From NCBI GenBank assembly GCA_900320245.1, contig ONRP01000004.1, forward strand, positions 51,444-115,443: a stretch of DNA of 64,000 nt, written 5' to 3'. Of this stretch, positions 26,658 to 36,038 are shown piece by piece. Every line of letters begins with the position of its first letter. The first letter of the stretch is position 1. This DNA comes from an uncultured Prevotellaceae bacterium. GTDB taxonomy: Bacteria; Bacteroidota; Bacteroidia; Bacteroidales; Muribaculaceae. Both the position numbers and the translations under genes were made by a program. Under the pieces are notes generated by a model that was not told the origin of the DNA, ran no database searches, and saw nothing but the letters and a program-made list of their open reading frames with translations.

Positions 26658-27479
26658 ATGATAACTTTCCCTAACGCAAAAATCAATCTGGGACTCAACA
26701 TTGTGGAGCGTCGCCCCGACGGTTACCACAATATCGAGACCGTGTTCTTTCCCGTACCCCTTACCGATGCGCTCGAAATTGTCGCTGCACCTGGTGATGA
26801 ATCGACGCTCACCTGCTACGGCAATCCCGTGGACTGCCCGACCGAAAAAAACCTGGTCATGAGGGCCTATCGCTTGCTGCAAGACCGCTACGACCTGCCT
26901 CCGGTGGCGATGCACCTCTACAAGCGCATCCCCGACGGTGCCGGGCTGGGAGGTGGCTCCAGCGATGCTGCCCATGCCCTGATGATGCTCAACCAGATGT
27001 TTGAACTGCACATCGACGATGCCGACCTGGCTTCCATGGCAGTGGCACTCGGGGCTGACTGCGCCTTCTTTGTCTACAACCGCCCGATGCTGGCGACGGG
27101 TATCGGTGACAGGCTCACACCCATCGACGTCGACCTCAAGGGCAAAACACTGCTGCTGGTCAAGCCTCCGATGGGAGTGGACACGCGCACGGCCTACAGC
27201 CGTGTCACGCCGCGCATCCCCGAAACGGCTTTGGCCGACATCATCGCCCGCCCCGTCCAAGCATGGGACGGCCTGCTGGCCAACGATTTTGAGCCGAGCG
27301 TCTTTGCAGCGCTGCCGCAGTTGTGGCTCATCAAGGCCCGCCTGATGGATGCCGGGGCACAGTATGCCGCCATGTCGGGCTCGGGTTCGACCGTGTTCGG
27401 CATCTTCGATGGTGACATTCTGGCAGAACGGGCGGCTGACACTTTTGCCGATTGCGCCACCTTTGTCCTGCAGTTGTGA
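26658..27479 (+). CDS. ispE: 4-diphosphocytidyl-2-C-methyl-D-erythritol kinase
   Basis: A 273-residue GHMP kinase. It begins FPNAKINLGLNIVERRPDGYHNIETVF, has the glycine-rich ATP loop PDGAGLGGGSSDAA (about residues 93-106) and ends with the third GHMP motif (SGSGSTVFGIF). It phosphorylates the 2-hydroxyl of CDP-methylerythritol in the MEP pathway to isoprenoid precursors, in the cytosol. The position next to cls is not a pathway link. Confidence 0.95.
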   Translation: MITFPNAKINLGLNIVERRPDGYHNIETVFFPVPLTDALEIVAAPGDESTLTCYGNPVDCPTEKNLVMRAYRLLQDRYDLPPVAMHLYKRIPDGAGLGGGSSDAAHALMMLNQMFELHIDDADLASMAVALGADCAFFVYNRPMLATGIGDRLTPIDVDLKGKTLLLVKPPMGVDTRTAYSRVTPRIPETALADIIARPVQAWDGLLANDFEPSVFAALPQLWLIKARLMDAGAQYAAMSGSGSTVFGIFDGDILAERAADTFADCATFVLQL

Positions 27480-27546
27480 TAACAGCAGGTTGGACTGGTA
27501 TTTGCAAGAGCCATAAGGTAAACACGATTTTAAACACAACAACAAT

Positions 27547-28128
27547 ATGTCAAAAAAGAACAAAAAGAATCAAAACGAAGAGGCCAAGGTTGCTCAGGAG
27601 GAGATTCAGGACCAAGAGGCCCTGAACACCGAGCAGCAAGCCAATGAGAATGAACAGACCGCACCCGATGACCCCGAGAAGAAGATTGCTGACCTCGAGG
27701 CGCAAGTCGAGCATGAGAAGAAGGAATACCTCTTCCTCATGGCAGACTTCGAGAATTTCCGTAAACGCACACTCAAGGAGAAGGCCGACCTGATAAAGAA
27801 CGGTGCCGAGAGCGCCATGCGCGACCTCCTGCCCGTGGTCGACGACCTCGAGCGGGCCATCGACGCCATCAACAAGGGCGGTGACCTCGACAGCCTCAAG
27901 GAGGGTGTCGACCTCATTTACAACAAGTTCGTGAAATACCTTGAGAGCCAGCATGTCAAGGCCATCGACTCGACCGGTAAGGACTTCGACACCGATGTCC
28001 ACGAGGCCGTGACAATGTTCCCCGCTCCCGACCCCTCGATGAAGGGCAAGGTTATCGACACGACCATTAAGGGTTATATGATCAACGACAAGGTGCTGCG
28101 CCACGCCAAAGTGGTTGTCGGCAGTTAA
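27547..28128 (+). CDS. grpE: Nucleotide exchange factor GrpE
   Basis: 193 residues. A charged, low-complexity N-terminus (1-45) leads into a long coiled coil and the GrpE core (YLFLMADFENFRKRTLKEK, LLPVVDDLERAI), finishing with GYMINDKVLRHAKVVVG, the typical beta-domain end. GrpE releases ADP from DnaK in the DnaK-DnaJ chaperone cycle. dnaJ follows 30 bp later in the same direction. No CIRCE or clear heat-shock promoter is visible upstream. Confidence 0.96.
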   Translation: MSKKNKKNQNEEAKVAQEEIQDQEALNTEQQANENEQTAPDDPEKKIADLEAQVEHEKKEYLFLMADFENFRKRTLKEKADLIKNGAESAMRDLLPVVDDLERAIDAINKGGDLDSLKEGVDLIYNKFVKYLESQHVKAIDSTGKDFDTDVHEAVTMFPAPDPSMKGKVIDTTIKGYMINDKVLRHAKVVVGS

Positions 28129-28158
28129 AAATACTAAGGACAAGAAACTGAACACGAT

Positions 28159-29331
28159 ATGGCTCAAAAGAGAGATTATTACGAGGTGCTTGGTGTCGAC
28201 AAGAATGCTACTGCCGATGACCTGAAGAAGGCTTACCGCAAGTTGGCCATCAAGTACCATCCCGACAAACAGCAAGGTAAGAGCGACGCCGAGAAAAAGG
28301 CCGCCGAGGAGAAGTTCAAAGAGGCCGCCGAGGCCTACAACGTCCTTAGCGACCCCGACAAGCGTGCCCGCTACGACCAGTTCGGGTTTGCCGGTGAGCA
28401 GATGGGCGGCGGCGGATATGCCGGAGGCATGTCGATGGACGACATCCTGCGCCAGTTCGGCGACCTGTTTGGCGGTTTCGGTGGCTTCGGTGGTTTTGGG
28501 GACATCTTTGGCGGTGGCGGTGCGCAGAGCCAGCGCGTGAAGCGCGGTACCGACCTGCGTGTGCGCGTCAAGATGACGCTTAGCGACATTGCCAAGGGCG
28601 CCGAGAAGAAACTGAAGATACCTCGCATGAAGTCTTGTGACCATTGCCACGGCACCGGAGCCAAGAACGGCACTGCACTCGAGACCTGCCCCACCTGCAA
28701 CGGCTCGGGAGTGGAAGTGCGTATGCAGCGCACCATGTTCGGCACGATGCAGTCCCAGAGCGTCTGCCACACCTGTGGCGGTAGCGGCAAGCGCATTAAG
28801 GAGACCTGTCCGCACTGCAGCGGCAAGGGCCTTGTGCGTAAAGAGGAAGTGGTCAGCATCAATATTCCCGCCGGAGTGGCCGATGGCATGACGCTGCGCA
28901 TGGCACGTCAGGGCAATGACGCTCCTGGCGGCGGTATGCCCGGCGACCTGCTTGTGGTCATCGAGGAGGTGCGTGACACCCAACTCACCCGCGACGGCAA
29001 CGACCTCATCTACAACCTGATGCTTGACATCCCGACGGCAGTCCTCGGCGGTAAGGTCGAGGTGCCCACCGTCGACGGCAAGGCACGTGTGACCATCAAA
29101 CCCGGTACCCAGCCCGGCAGTATCCTGCGATTGCGCGGCAAGGGCTTGCCCTCGCCCGAGCGTTATGGCTCCGGCGACCTGCTCATCAATGTCATGGTCT
29201 ACATGCCCGAGAAACTGAATGATAAAGAGAAGGAGGCCATCACCATGTTGCAGAACAGCGGTGAACACGTCAAACCCAGTGAGGGCGACAAGAGCCGCAT
29301 CTTCTCGCGCCTGCGTCACATCTTCGACTAA
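28159..29331 (+). CDS. dnaJ: Chaperone DnaJ
   Basis: 390 residues with all type I DnaJ parts: J domain (1-70) with the HPDK loop and [10 protein letters not shown]; a Gly/Phe-rich linker (about 78-125); four CxxCxGxG zinc motifs ([32 protein letters not shown]); then the substrate-binding C-terminal domains ([26 protein letters not shown]). It stimulates DnaK ATPase and delivers unfolded clients in the cytosol. Operon with grpE. Confidence 0.97.
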   Translation: MAQKRDYYEVLGVDKNATADDLKKAYRKLAIKYHPDKQQGKSDAEKKAAEEKFKEAAEAYNVLSDPDKRARYDQFGFAGEQMGGGGYAGGMSMDDILRQFGDLFGGFGGFGGFGDIFGGGGAQSQRVKRGTDLRVRVKMTLSDIAKGAEKKLKIPRMKSCDHCHGTGAKNGTALETCPTCNGSGVEVRMQRTMFGTMQSQSVCHTCGGSGKRIKETCPHCSGKGLVRKEEVVSINIPAGVADGMTLRMARQGNDAPGGGMPGDLLVVIEEVRDTQLTRDGNDLIYNLMLDIPTAVLGGKVEVPTVDGKARVTIKPGTQPGSILRLRGKGLPSPERYGSGDLLINVMVYMPEKLNDKEKEAITMLQNSGEHVKPSEGDKSRIFSRLRHIFD

Positions 29332-29340
29332 TAGTCTTTA

Positions 29341-29382
29341 CTAACTGTTAACTATTAACTATTAACTCTTAACTGTTAACTC
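29341..29382 (+). repeat. Intergenic TAACTNTTAACT-type tandem repeat
   Basis: About six imperfect heptamers of (T/C)TAACT(G/A/C)T lie between dnaJ and the RluA gene. Related TAACTCC arrays occur at 44895-44923 and 49450-49491. Confidence 0.75.
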
Positions 29383-29387
29383 AAAAA

Positions 29388-30302
29388 ATGCCACGCCGAC
29401 ACGACCACCGTGTGCCGCGCAACGACGACAAAGCCGTCGTCCGCGAGGTCAAGCAGCCCGACAAACTGCTCAATTTTGTCATGAACAGCCTGGACGGCAT
29501 CAGCCGTAACAAGGCCAAGTCTATCCTGGCCCACGGCGGTGTCACCGTCGACGGCAAGATACAGACGCATGTCGATTTCCCGTTGGACGAGGGATGCGTA
29601 GTGCAGATCAGGAGACATGCACGGCCCTCCTCGCTCAACAATAAGTACTACAGCATCGTCTACGAGGACCGATGGGTGGTAGTGGTCGACAAGCAGCAGG
29701 GCGTGCTGTCGATGCCCGTCGGGGCAGGTAGTTTGAACATGAAGACGCTGCTCGACCGCCATTTCACCGAGACCCGTCAGCATTGCACCGCCCATGTGGT
29801 GCACCGTCTTGACGCGCGCACTTCGGGACTCATGGTCTATGCCAAGAGTGTCGACGTCCAGCAGCAGATGACGGCCGATTGGCACTCCACCATCATCGAC
29901 CGGCGCTATGTCGCCGTGGTCGAGGGCGTCATGGAAGATCCCGCAGGCAAAGTCGAGAGTTGGCTGCACGACACCGACCGTATGGTGGTTGTCAGCAGCC
30001 CAGTCGATGACGGCGGCAAGTGGGCCGCTACAGAGTGGGAAGTTGTCGAGCAGGCCGAAGACCGTGCCTTGCTCTTCCTGCACCTGCTCACGGGGCGCAA
30101 GAACCAGATACGTGTCCATATGGCAGACATCGGCCACCCGGTAGTGGGCGACGGCAAGTATGGCCACCAGGACGACCCGGGCACGCGCATGTGCCTGCAT
30201 GCCTTCCGCCTGGCCTTCCATCATCCCGTCACAGGCGAGCCGCTCTATTTTGAAACGCCCATCCCGCGTTACTTCGGCACCGCCCTCCACACCAAGAAAT
30301 AA
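29388..30302 (+). CDS. RluA-family pseudouridine synthase with S4 domain
   Basis: 304 residues. The N-terminal S4 RNA-binding domain (LLNFVMNSLDGISRNKAKSI, then GGVTVDGKIQTHVDFPLDEG) is followed by the catalytic domain, with HRLDARTSGLMVYAKS (catalytic Asp about residue 142) and RKNQIRVHMADIGHPVVGDGKYG. The domain layout is that of RluB/C/D-like enzymes acting on 23S rRNA. The precise uridine cannot be told from sequence. It follows dnaJ by 56 bp, with a repeat array between, and ends in a strong terminator. Confidence 0.92.
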   Translation: MPRRHDHRVPRNDDKAVVREVKQPDKLLNFVMNSLDGISRNKAKSILAHGGVTVDGKIQTHVDFPLDEGCVVQIRRHARPSSLNNKYYSIVYEDRWVVVVDKQQGVLSMPVGAGSLNMKTLLDRHFTETRQHCTAHVVHRLDARTSGLMVYAKSVDVQQQMTADWHSTIIDRRYVAVVEGVMEDPAGKVESWLHDTDRMVVVSSPVDDGGKWAATEWEVVEQAEDRALLFLHLLTGRKNQIRVHMADIGHPVVGDGKYGHQDDPGTRMCLHAFRLAFHHPVTGEPLYFETPIPRYFGTALHTKK

Positions 30303-30305
30303 AAA

Positions 30306-30348
30306 CGAACCCCAAAAGTCGGAAAGAACTTTTGGGGCTCGTTTTTTT
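30306..30348. terminator. Bidirectional terminator
   Basis: CGAACCCCAAAAGT pairs with ACTTTTGGGGCTCG (one mismatch), with an A-run on the left and a T-run on the right. It serves the convergent genes ending at 30302 and 30373. Confidence 0.92.
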
Positions 30349-30372
30349 AAGCCTCGCCATGTGCTGTTAGGC

Positions 30373-30966
30373 TTAGAAGAGTTTGAGTTCTGGGTGCTCC
30401 TTCATGATCTTGAGAATTTCTTCACGTGACATGTCGTTCTTGATGTCTTCAAGTTTGATGCCGTTTACTGTGTAGTTGGATACTTCTCCAGTGGCCTCGT
30501 TCACGTCACTGTACACCCAGGTCGAAAAGATGCCTTCGGGTTTGTCGATGAACGAGAACATGATGAACAGGCCGCCCATAAGCGCCGGTTCAACCCTGGC
30601 GATGACAAACTTCCCTTTGATGACTTTGAGATAAGGCTTCAGGCTCTCGTCCTTGATTTTGCTTACATCGATGTCATCCAGGTATTGGCGCAAGGCCCAG
30701 ATGTATTCGTTGTCAAGCCAGTCATCATCGTCAAAATCGGCAAAACGGATGTCATTAAGCGACATACCATCGTCGGTATCCTCCTCTTCTTCAGAGTAGG
30801 AATTCTCTTCTTCGTACGTACCTTCTTCTTCGTAGTCAGAATCCGCGAGGTACTGTTCCTCCTCAGTGGTGGGGACATAAACAGTGTGGCCAGCACTTTC
30901 TCCGTAAAAGGAGAAGCCACAAACAAGTGCGATGCACGCAACAATAACGCCTAATAGAACTCTCAT
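30373..30966 (-). CDS. Uncharacterised membrane/exported protein with acidic region
   Basis: 197 residues. An N-terminal hydrophobic segment (VLLGVIVACIALVCGFSFYG) looks like a signal peptide or anchor and lacks a good lipobox. Residues about 34-85 are strikingly rich in Glu and Asp (for example EEEGTYEEENSYSEEEEDTD). The remainder is a small mixed domain ending in EEILKIMKEHPELKLF. I recognise no family. The acidic block may bind divalent cations or act as a flexible spacer; this is speculation. Confidence 0.75.
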   Translation of the reverse strand: MRVLLGVIVACIALVCGFSFYGESAGHTVYVPTTEEEQYLADSDYEEEGTYEEENSYSEEEEDTDDGMSLNDIRFADFDDDDWLDNEYIWALRQYLDDIDVSKIKDESLKPYLKVIKGKFVIARVEPALMGGLFIMFSFIDKPEGIFSTWVYSDVNEATGEVSNYTVNGIKLEDIKNDMSREEILKIMKEHPELKLF

Positions 30967-31031
30967 AACAGTTAGGTGATTAGTGGGGTGGTAAATGTAA
31001 AAACTATTTATTTCCTATGTGGGAGCGCTGC

Positions 31032-32744
31032 TTATTGCAGGCCCTCGGTGTCAGTCCCTTTTTCGGCCTTTTGGGCCTTCTGGTCTTTTTCGGCTCTCTT
31101 GGCCAACGATGCCTCGTATCTTTCGCGTAACGAGCGCAGATGCTTGATGTAACCCAACTCTTGGCTTGCGTAGGGGGCATTTTCCAAGTCGTCAAGCATT
31201 GAGGTGAAAATCTTTTCGGCATCGTCGAGTTTGCCGAAATCGATGAGGGCATAGCCGCGGCGACGTCGCAAGAAACTGATGAATTGGCGGATGTGTTCAG
31301 GCACTTCCTCTTGGTTTTCAAAGTTGCGCTTCACCTCTTCCATCACGCCGTCGGTGTAGTTGAACACACGCAGGTCCTTGTTGTTGGCCATGTTGTTGAC
31401 CATTTCCATGGTGTGGCGGATGTTGCCGTCGTTGGCCATAAGATCCAGGTAGTAGTAAGCCTCCTTGTAACGGCCCAAGTCGTTGTAGCAGAAACCCAGT
31501 TTGTAGGCCACCTCCATGAACATGCGCTTCTCGTCGCCACTCAGGTCAAAGAACTCTTCGCGGTAACTGTTAAACACGTTCTCCAGATAGATGATGGCTT
31601 CAAGGTAGCGCTTCTCGGTGAAGTACAGGTTGCCCCAATACAGGTTGTAGGCCACATCGGGCTTGTACACCTGGCTCAGCAGGATTTCGTCTTCGCTCAT
31701 GCTGCTCTGCTCGCCGTTCTTGATTTTGAGGAGGGCGTCGGTCCACATGTATTCGGCCTCTTCATATTGCTTCTTGCCGTTGCGTCCCAGCCCGAGGAGG
31801 AAACTCTTGCTGTGCGGACCGCGCTCGTCGTTGCTCAGCGAGTTGGCACGGCTGGCGTTGCGCATGGGCAGTGTGATGGTAACGCGGGTGAATATCGTGT
31901 TCTTGTCTTCGCCCTCGGCGGTAATGGCGATGGTGGCCATCTGGGGTTTCTGGTCTTCGCCCATCTTGTAGTGCAGGTCCAGGACGGCATAGTCACGCAC
32001 CAGGCGTGCTTCAGCGCCCGTGCCCTCGACCAGCGCGCGGCGAAGGTCAAAGTCAAGAATGGCATTCTTGTCCTTGAACTGCTGCTGCCCGCTCATGGTG
32101 TTCACGGTCATGAACAGCATCTGGGCATGATGTGAAATCGACGGCTCGACGTACTCCAGCACATTGTCCAGTGACAGTGGCTCGTCACAGGAGAAAAGTA
32201 GTAAGTTCAGCGAGCCGCACACAATCTGGTGCATCATCTCCTGGCAACGCAGCATGTTCATCTCGCGGTGATGCTTGTACAGTTCGCTCTCCAGGTCGAT
32301 GTCGTTGTAGTCCTTGCTCATCTTGACGGCCTCGTCATAGTCGTGCGTCCATTCGTGCTGGAAATGGAAGGCGGCTTTCAACTCATAGGCAAACTCCTTG
32401 TCATTAAGCGAGTTGTTGTAGAATGACAGGCTGACTGAAATATCGCCCGCCTTCTCGTCAAGGTCATAGGTGTACTTGAACAGGATGTTGTGGTTGTTCT
32501 TGTCATTGCACATCGAGCGCACGAGGGGTAATTGTGACATGGGCAACTTGGCGATGTCGGGAAAAAACACCTGGACACCATCGTCCTGCTTGCGGACGAT
32601 AGCGATGAAATTTCCTGCTTGGAACTCAAATTCATAGACGTTAGAACCGCTGTCTTCGGTCTTGACGTCATAACTGCAGTTGTAATCTTTGAGAAATTTC
32701 TCGAGTAGGGCTTTTACTGAATTGTTTTTTTTCCTGAGGCGCAT
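31032..32744 (-). CDS. Uncharacterised protein with C-terminal TPR-like region
   Basis: The internal ATG at 32744 (MRLRKKNNSVKALLEKFLKDYNC) is preferred to the ATG at 32789, since the 15 intervening residues look non-coding and overlap a repeat copy. 570 residues. The N-terminal 140 (VYEFEFQAGNFIAIVRKQDD) resemble the YbjN/type III chaperone-like fold in pattern only. About residues 360-545 are TPR-like helical pairs (YNLYWGNLYFTEKRYLEAIIY, LGFCYNDLGRYKEAYYYLD). No signal peptide, so probably cytosolic. Function unknown. Confidence 0.8.
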   Translation of the reverse strand: MRLRKKNNSVKALLEKFLKDYNCSYDVKTEDSGSNVYEFEFQAGNFIAIVRKQDDGVQVFFPDIAKLPMSQLPLVRSMCNDKNNHNILFKYTYDLDEKAGDISVSLSFYNNSLNDKEFAYELKAAFHFQHEWTHDYDEAVKMSKDYNDIDLESELYKHHREMNMLRCQEMMHQIVCGSLNLLLFSCDEPLSLDNVLEYVEPSISHHAQMLFMTVNTMSGQQQFKDKNAILDFDLRRALVEGTGAEARLVRDYAVLDLHYKMGEDQKPQMATIAITAEGEDKNTIFTRVTITLPMRNASRANSLSNDERGPHSKSFLLGLGRNGKKQYEEAEYMWTDALLKIKNGEQSSMSEDEILLSQVYKPDVAYNLYWGNLYFTEKRYLEAIIYLENVFNSYREEFFDLSGDEKRMFMEVAYKLGFCYNDLGRYKEAYYYLDLMANDGNIRHTMEMVNNMANNKDLRVFNYTDGVMEEVKRNFENQEEVPEHIRQFISFLRRRRGYALIDFGKLDDAEKIFTSMLDDLENAPYASQELGYIKHLRSLRERYEASLAKRAEKDQKAQKAEKGTDTEGLQ

Positions 32745-32787
32745 AATAGTTGATGTGTTTAATGGGTAAAATGTACTTGAATACTGC

Positions 32788-32913
32788 AATTATCGTGCCA
32801 ACCGAAAGCCATGATGCTTGCATCGTTGGCTGAGGTGCAGCCGATATTATCCAATTATCGTGCCATTTGCATCGATGGCTGAGGTGCAGCCGATATTATC
32901 TAATTATCGTGCC
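32788..32913. repeat. 49-bp direct repeat covering the 3' end of the downstream gene
   Basis: The string AATTATCGTGCC occurs at 32788, 32853 and 32902. The two last units are separated by 49 bp of near-identical sequence, including GCTGAGGTGCAGCCGATATT. The third copy of the string is the last codons plus stop of the gene ending at 32904, so the repeats are copies of a coding 3' end. The first unit is longer (65 bp) because of an insertion. Confidence 0.85.
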
Positions 32914-33752
32914 AAAGTGGGAAAGATGCCACCAAAGTAGCGGCGCTGCAAGGCGTGGTACGAGGCGGTGTCAAGTTGTGCCTGCCTGTGCCAGCGGTTC
33001 AGGCTGTCGCACAGGCCCGAGCGCTCCTTGGCAACCATCCATGACTGGAACTGCGACAGGCTGATGGCCACCGAGCGGTCCAGATTGGGCAGCCGGGAAG
33101 CCATCGCGCGGGCGATGGAACGGTTGACGACGGCATAACGGATTTCGCCCGTCGATACCATCATCATCAGTTGTTCTGGGCCATACAACTCATCGACATG
33201 CACATAGATGGTGTCGCCGATCTCGCGGCTCAGGCTAGCGATGCGGCTCGCCATGGGTGACCCTTTCACCACCCACACCGTGTCGCCTGCCAGGTCCAGT
33301 TGAGAGTGGATCGACTGGCTGCCGCGGCGCTGGACCAGCACCTGCTGGTCGATATAGATGGGTTGAGTGAACTCAAAGCGCGACGTGTCGCCGGCCGTCA
33401 TCGGGAACTGAGCCACCAGCACGTCGTAGCGGCCATCCTCCAGACCGGCCAGGGCCTTCTCGAGCGTCACCACGGGATGGAACTTCATGGGAACACCCGT
33501 GTTGCCCGATATCATACGCAGCAGGTCGTAGTTGTAGCCGCCCAGTGTGTCGTCGTAGGTGTAGTAGGTCACTGGGGAGTATTCGATGGCGATGTCCAGC
33601 GTGTCGCCCCCGCTGGGACGCTCGTTGGGCGAGACCGCCGGCCGGTCACACAGACTCAGGGCCACCATGAATGCCACCACTACCGCGAGCAGCACGATAT
33701 AAAGTATCATCTGTGCCCGACGTGCGGGCTGTTGTCGTCTCATCATTGCCAT
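32904..33752 (-). CDS. Membrane-anchored solute-binding-like (SBP_bac_3/MltF-N type) protein
   Basis: 282 residues from the ATG at 33752, chosen because it lies just after the promoter; ATGs two and three codons later are possible. A hydrophobic anchor (MILYIVLLAVVVAFMVALSL) precedes a type 3 substrate-binding domain: DTLDIAIEYSPVTYYTYDDT, GGYNYDLLRMISGNTGVPMKFHPV, LEKALAGLEDGRYDVLVAQFP and ELYGPEQLMMMVSTGEIRYAVVNRSIA. This is the N-terminal half seen in MltF (membrane-bound lytic transglycosylase F), but no transglycosylase domain follows. It likely senses or binds a small amino-acid-like or muropeptide-like ligand in the periplasm. No ABC permease is nearby. Confidence 0.8.
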   Translation of the reverse strand: MAMMRRQQPARRAQMILYIVLLAVVVAFMVALSLCDRPAVSPNERPSGGDTLDIAIEYSPVTYYTYDDTLGGYNYDLLRMISGNTGVPMKFHPVVTLEKALAGLEDGRYDVLVAQFPMTAGDTSRFEFTQPIYIDQQVLVQRRGSQSIHSQLDLAGDTVWVVKGSPMASRIASLSREIGDTIYVHVDELYGPEQLMMMVSTGEIRYAVVNRSIARAMASRLPNLDRSVAISLSQFQSWMVAKERSGLCDSLNRWHRQAQLDTASYHALQRRYFGGIFPTLAR

Positions 33753-33768
33753 CGTTTTTATTGGAATG

Positions 33769-33799
33769 CAAAGATAACAAAAAACTCCCGTTTGTGCAA
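33769..33799 (-). promoter_or_regulatory. Promoter of SBP-like gene
   Basis: Minus strand: TTG (33799-33797), 20 bp, TATCTTTG (33776-33769). Leader about 10-16 nt. Confidence 0.8.
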
Positions 33800-33843
33800 T
33801 ACCATTGTTGAACAATATGCTACACAAATGAGAGGATTTTGAT

Positions 33844-33883
33844 AAAAAAACAACCGCCTGTCATGAGGAGACGGGCGGCTGTT
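33844..33883 (-). terminator. Terminator after aminotransferase gene
   Basis: Read on the minus strand, the ACAGCCGCCCGTC-type arm pairs with GACAGGCGGTTG and runs into seven Ts (A-run at 33844-33850 on the plus strand). Confidence 0.85.
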
Positions 33884-33902
33884 TGTGATTGACTGTTATT
33901 GA

Positions 33903-35096
33903 TTATCGTGCGTTGTAGGCCTCGAGGGCTTTCTCGAGGACGACGAGGGCACGCTTCAGGTCTTCAATCTTGAGCACGTAGGCCATACGCACCTCGTCCT
34001 TGCCAAGGCCGGGGGTGGCATAGAAACCGCTGGCAGGTGCCATCATCACGGTCTCGCCCTCGTAGTTGAACTCCTCAAGGCACCAGCGGCAGAAGTCGTC
34101 GATGTCCTTCACCGGCAGTTTGCTCACGGTGTAGAAGGCACCCATGGGCATCGGGCAGAAGACACCGGGAATCTTGTTCAGTCCCTCCACCAGGCAGTTG
34201 CGGCGAGCGATATACTCGTCATACACGCCCTTGTGGTAGGCCTGCGGTGCGTCGAGCGAAGCCTCGGCAACAATCTGACCCAGCAGGGGAGGACTCAGAC
34301 GGGCCTGAGCCAACTTCATGGCGGCGGCGCGCACTTCCTTGTTGCGGGTGATGAAGGCGCCGATGCGGATACCGCACTCACTGTAGCGCTTCGACACACT
34401 GTCAATCATGATCACGTTGTTCTCGATACCCTCCAGGTGCATGGCACTGGTATAGGGGGCGTCGCTGTAGATGAACTCGCGATACACCTCGTCGGCAAAC
34501 AGGTACAAGTCATATTTCTTCACCAGATCGCGCAGGCGCATCAGTTCCTCGCGGCTGTACAGCGTACCGGTCGGGTTGTTGGGGTTGCAGATCATGATGG
34601 CGCGGGTGTGCTCGTTGATGACCTTCTCAAACTCCTCCACGGGAGGCAGGGCAAAGCCGTCCTCGATGTGGGTGGTGATGGTGCGTACCACAGCACCGGT
34701 CTCGCAGGCAAAGCCCATATAGTTGGCGTATGCAGGCTCGGGAATGATGACTTCGTCACCAGGGTTCAGGCATACCATGAAGGCCATCTGTACGGCCTCA
34801 CTGCCACCGCAGGTCACGATGATGTCATCAACACTCAGGTCGATGTCATAGCGCTTGTAGTAGCCTACCAGTTTCTCCACATAACTGGGGATGCCCTGTG
34901 AGGGGCTGTATTCCAGCACCTTGCGGTCCACGTGCTTGATGGCTTCCAGACCTTCCTCGGGGGTGTGGATGTCGGGCTGACCGATGTTCAGGTGATAAAC
35001 TTTGATACCGCGTTTCTTGGCTTCGGCGGCAAACGGAGCCAACTTCCTGATGGGCGATGCCGGCATCTTCATGCTGCGTTCTGATAGTTTAGGCAT
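33903..35096 (-). CDS. Class I PLP-dependent aminotransferase
   Basis: 397 residues, the usual length for AspC-like fold type I aminotransferases. Visible motifs: NIGQPDIHTP, YSPSQGIPSYVEKL, CGGSEAVQMAF, ICNPNNPTGTLYSREEL, FADEVYREF, and the Schiff-base Lys236 in DSVSKRYSECGIRIGAFIT. It should transfer amino groups between an amino acid and 2-oxoglutarate (or a similar oxo acid) in the cytosol. The amino acid specificity (Asp, aromatic or Ala) cannot be set from sequence alone. It is a single gene with its own promoter and terminator. Confidence 0.92.
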   Translation of the reverse strand: MPKLSERSMKMPASPIRKLAPFAAEAKKRGIKVYHLNIGQPDIHTPEEGLEAIKHVDRKVLEYSPSQGIPSYVEKLVGYYKRYDIDLSVDDIIVTCGGSEAVQMAFMVCLNPGDEVIIPEPAYANYMGFACETGAVVRTITTHIEDGFALPPVEEFEKVINEHTRAIMICNPNNPTGTLYSREELMRLRDLVKKYDLYLFADEVYREFIYSDAPYTSAMHLEGIENNVIMIDSVSKRYSECGIRIGAFITRNKEVRAAAMKLAQARLSPPLLGQIVAEASLDAPQAYHKGVYDEYIARRNCLVEGLNKIPGVFCPMPMGAFYTVSKLPVKDIDDFCRWCLEEFNYEGETVMMAPASGFYATPGLGKDEVRMAYVLKIEDLKRALVVLEKALEAYNAR

Positions 35097-35152
35097 AATT
35101 CGTCTTTAAATTGTATTTGTTAATGATATGAAGTGTTCTCTTAATTTGCCGA

Positions 35153-35182
35153 CAAAATTACACTTTTTTTTTCAAACAACAA
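35153..35182 (-). promoter_or_regulatory. Promoter of aminotransferase gene
   Basis: Minus strand: TTG (35182-35180), 19 bp, TAATTTTG (35160-35153). Leader about 50 nt. Confidence 0.7.
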
Positions 35183-35256
35183 ACACGGCCCCGATGTTAT
35201 GTCTCTCAGTCGGCTCCAGTTTCCTCAGGTAATCCGTGTCGCGGCAATCTTAACAT

Positions 35257-36012
35257 TTATAATAACCCCTGATTGGTGGCAACAGTCAGGGCCTCGGTAA
35301 TGCTGCGCACACCCAGGCGCTCAAACAAGGCACGCTTATAGGTCTTGACCGTATCCAGTGCGCGGCACATCTTGTCGGCAATCTGCTGAACTGTGAAGCC
35401 TTGGGCCGACAGGATAAGCACTTGCTTTTCCTGCTCGCGCAGGATCACGCTTTTGCGTTCCTGCCAGCGATGACCGTTCAAGTCATATTCCAAGTAAACG
35501 GATTGACCCTTCTTACGGAACTCGACGTGGCCGGAAGTGGTGTGATGCGACAATGACACGACGCACATCGCCAACCAGGCACGTCCGTCGGGTGCAAGTG
35601 CAAACGGTGTAATCTTGTGGTTCACCAAGTAGCAGTCCTCGCCATTCACAATATGGAAGTCGTAGCTCATGAAGCAGCGGCTGCGCTCAGCGATGGGCTC
35701 CTCGTTGAAGCGCTTGAAACCCACCTCGTTGATTTCAGTGAGCATAATCTGCTCTTTGGCAGGGACGTGATCGATATACAGGCGGTAGCCCATCTGGCGG
35801 ACTTCCTCGGCCGTATGCCCACACAGGAACAGCGGATTACTCGCCACATGCAAGAAACCATGCTTCAGGTAGTCGATGACATAAATGCTCTGGTAGGTCG
35901 CATTGGCCATCGCATCGATGGCACGTATCATGGGATCAAGGTGGTGGTATTGCTCATCATCGATGCCCTCTACACTGTTGGTTAACGTAAAGAAATCCTC
36001 AATTTTTGCCAT
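35257..36012 (-). CDS. PAS-LuxR-type transcriptional regulator
   Basis: 251 residues. The N-terminal and middle part (about 35-160; SIYVIDYLKHGFLHVASNPLF, then VNHKITPFALAPDGRAWLA) has the pattern of a PAS sensor fold. The C-terminal about 65 residues are a LuxR/GerE helix-turn-helix: REQEKQVLILSAQGFTVQQI, then ADKMCRALDTVKTYKRALFERLGV. No receiver domain, so it probably senses a ligand or redox state directly. It is transcribed divergently from the receptor gene at 36253 across a 240-bp region with two similar CACCCT motifs, making that receptor a good candidate target. Confidence 0.88.
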   Translation of the reverse strand: MAKIEDFFTLTNSVEGIDDEQYHHLDPMIRAIDAMANATYQSIYVIDYLKHGFLHVASNPLFLCGHTAEEVRQMGYRLYIDHVPAKEQIMLTEINEVGFKRFNEEPIAERSRCFMSYDFHIVNGEDCYLVNHKITPFALAPDGRAWLAMCVVSLSHHTTSGHVEFRKKGQSVYLEYDLNGHRWQERKSVILREQEKQVLILSAQGFTVQQIADKMCRALDTVKTYKRALFERLGVRSITEALTVATNQGLL

Positions 36013-36038
36013 ATCGGTCTTACTGGTTAATAGTCATG

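Noticed and set aside
27550-29319. 589-residue minus-strand ORF opposite grpE-dnaJ
   Set aside because: It spans two unmistakable chaperone genes on the other strand and lacks recognisable motifs.
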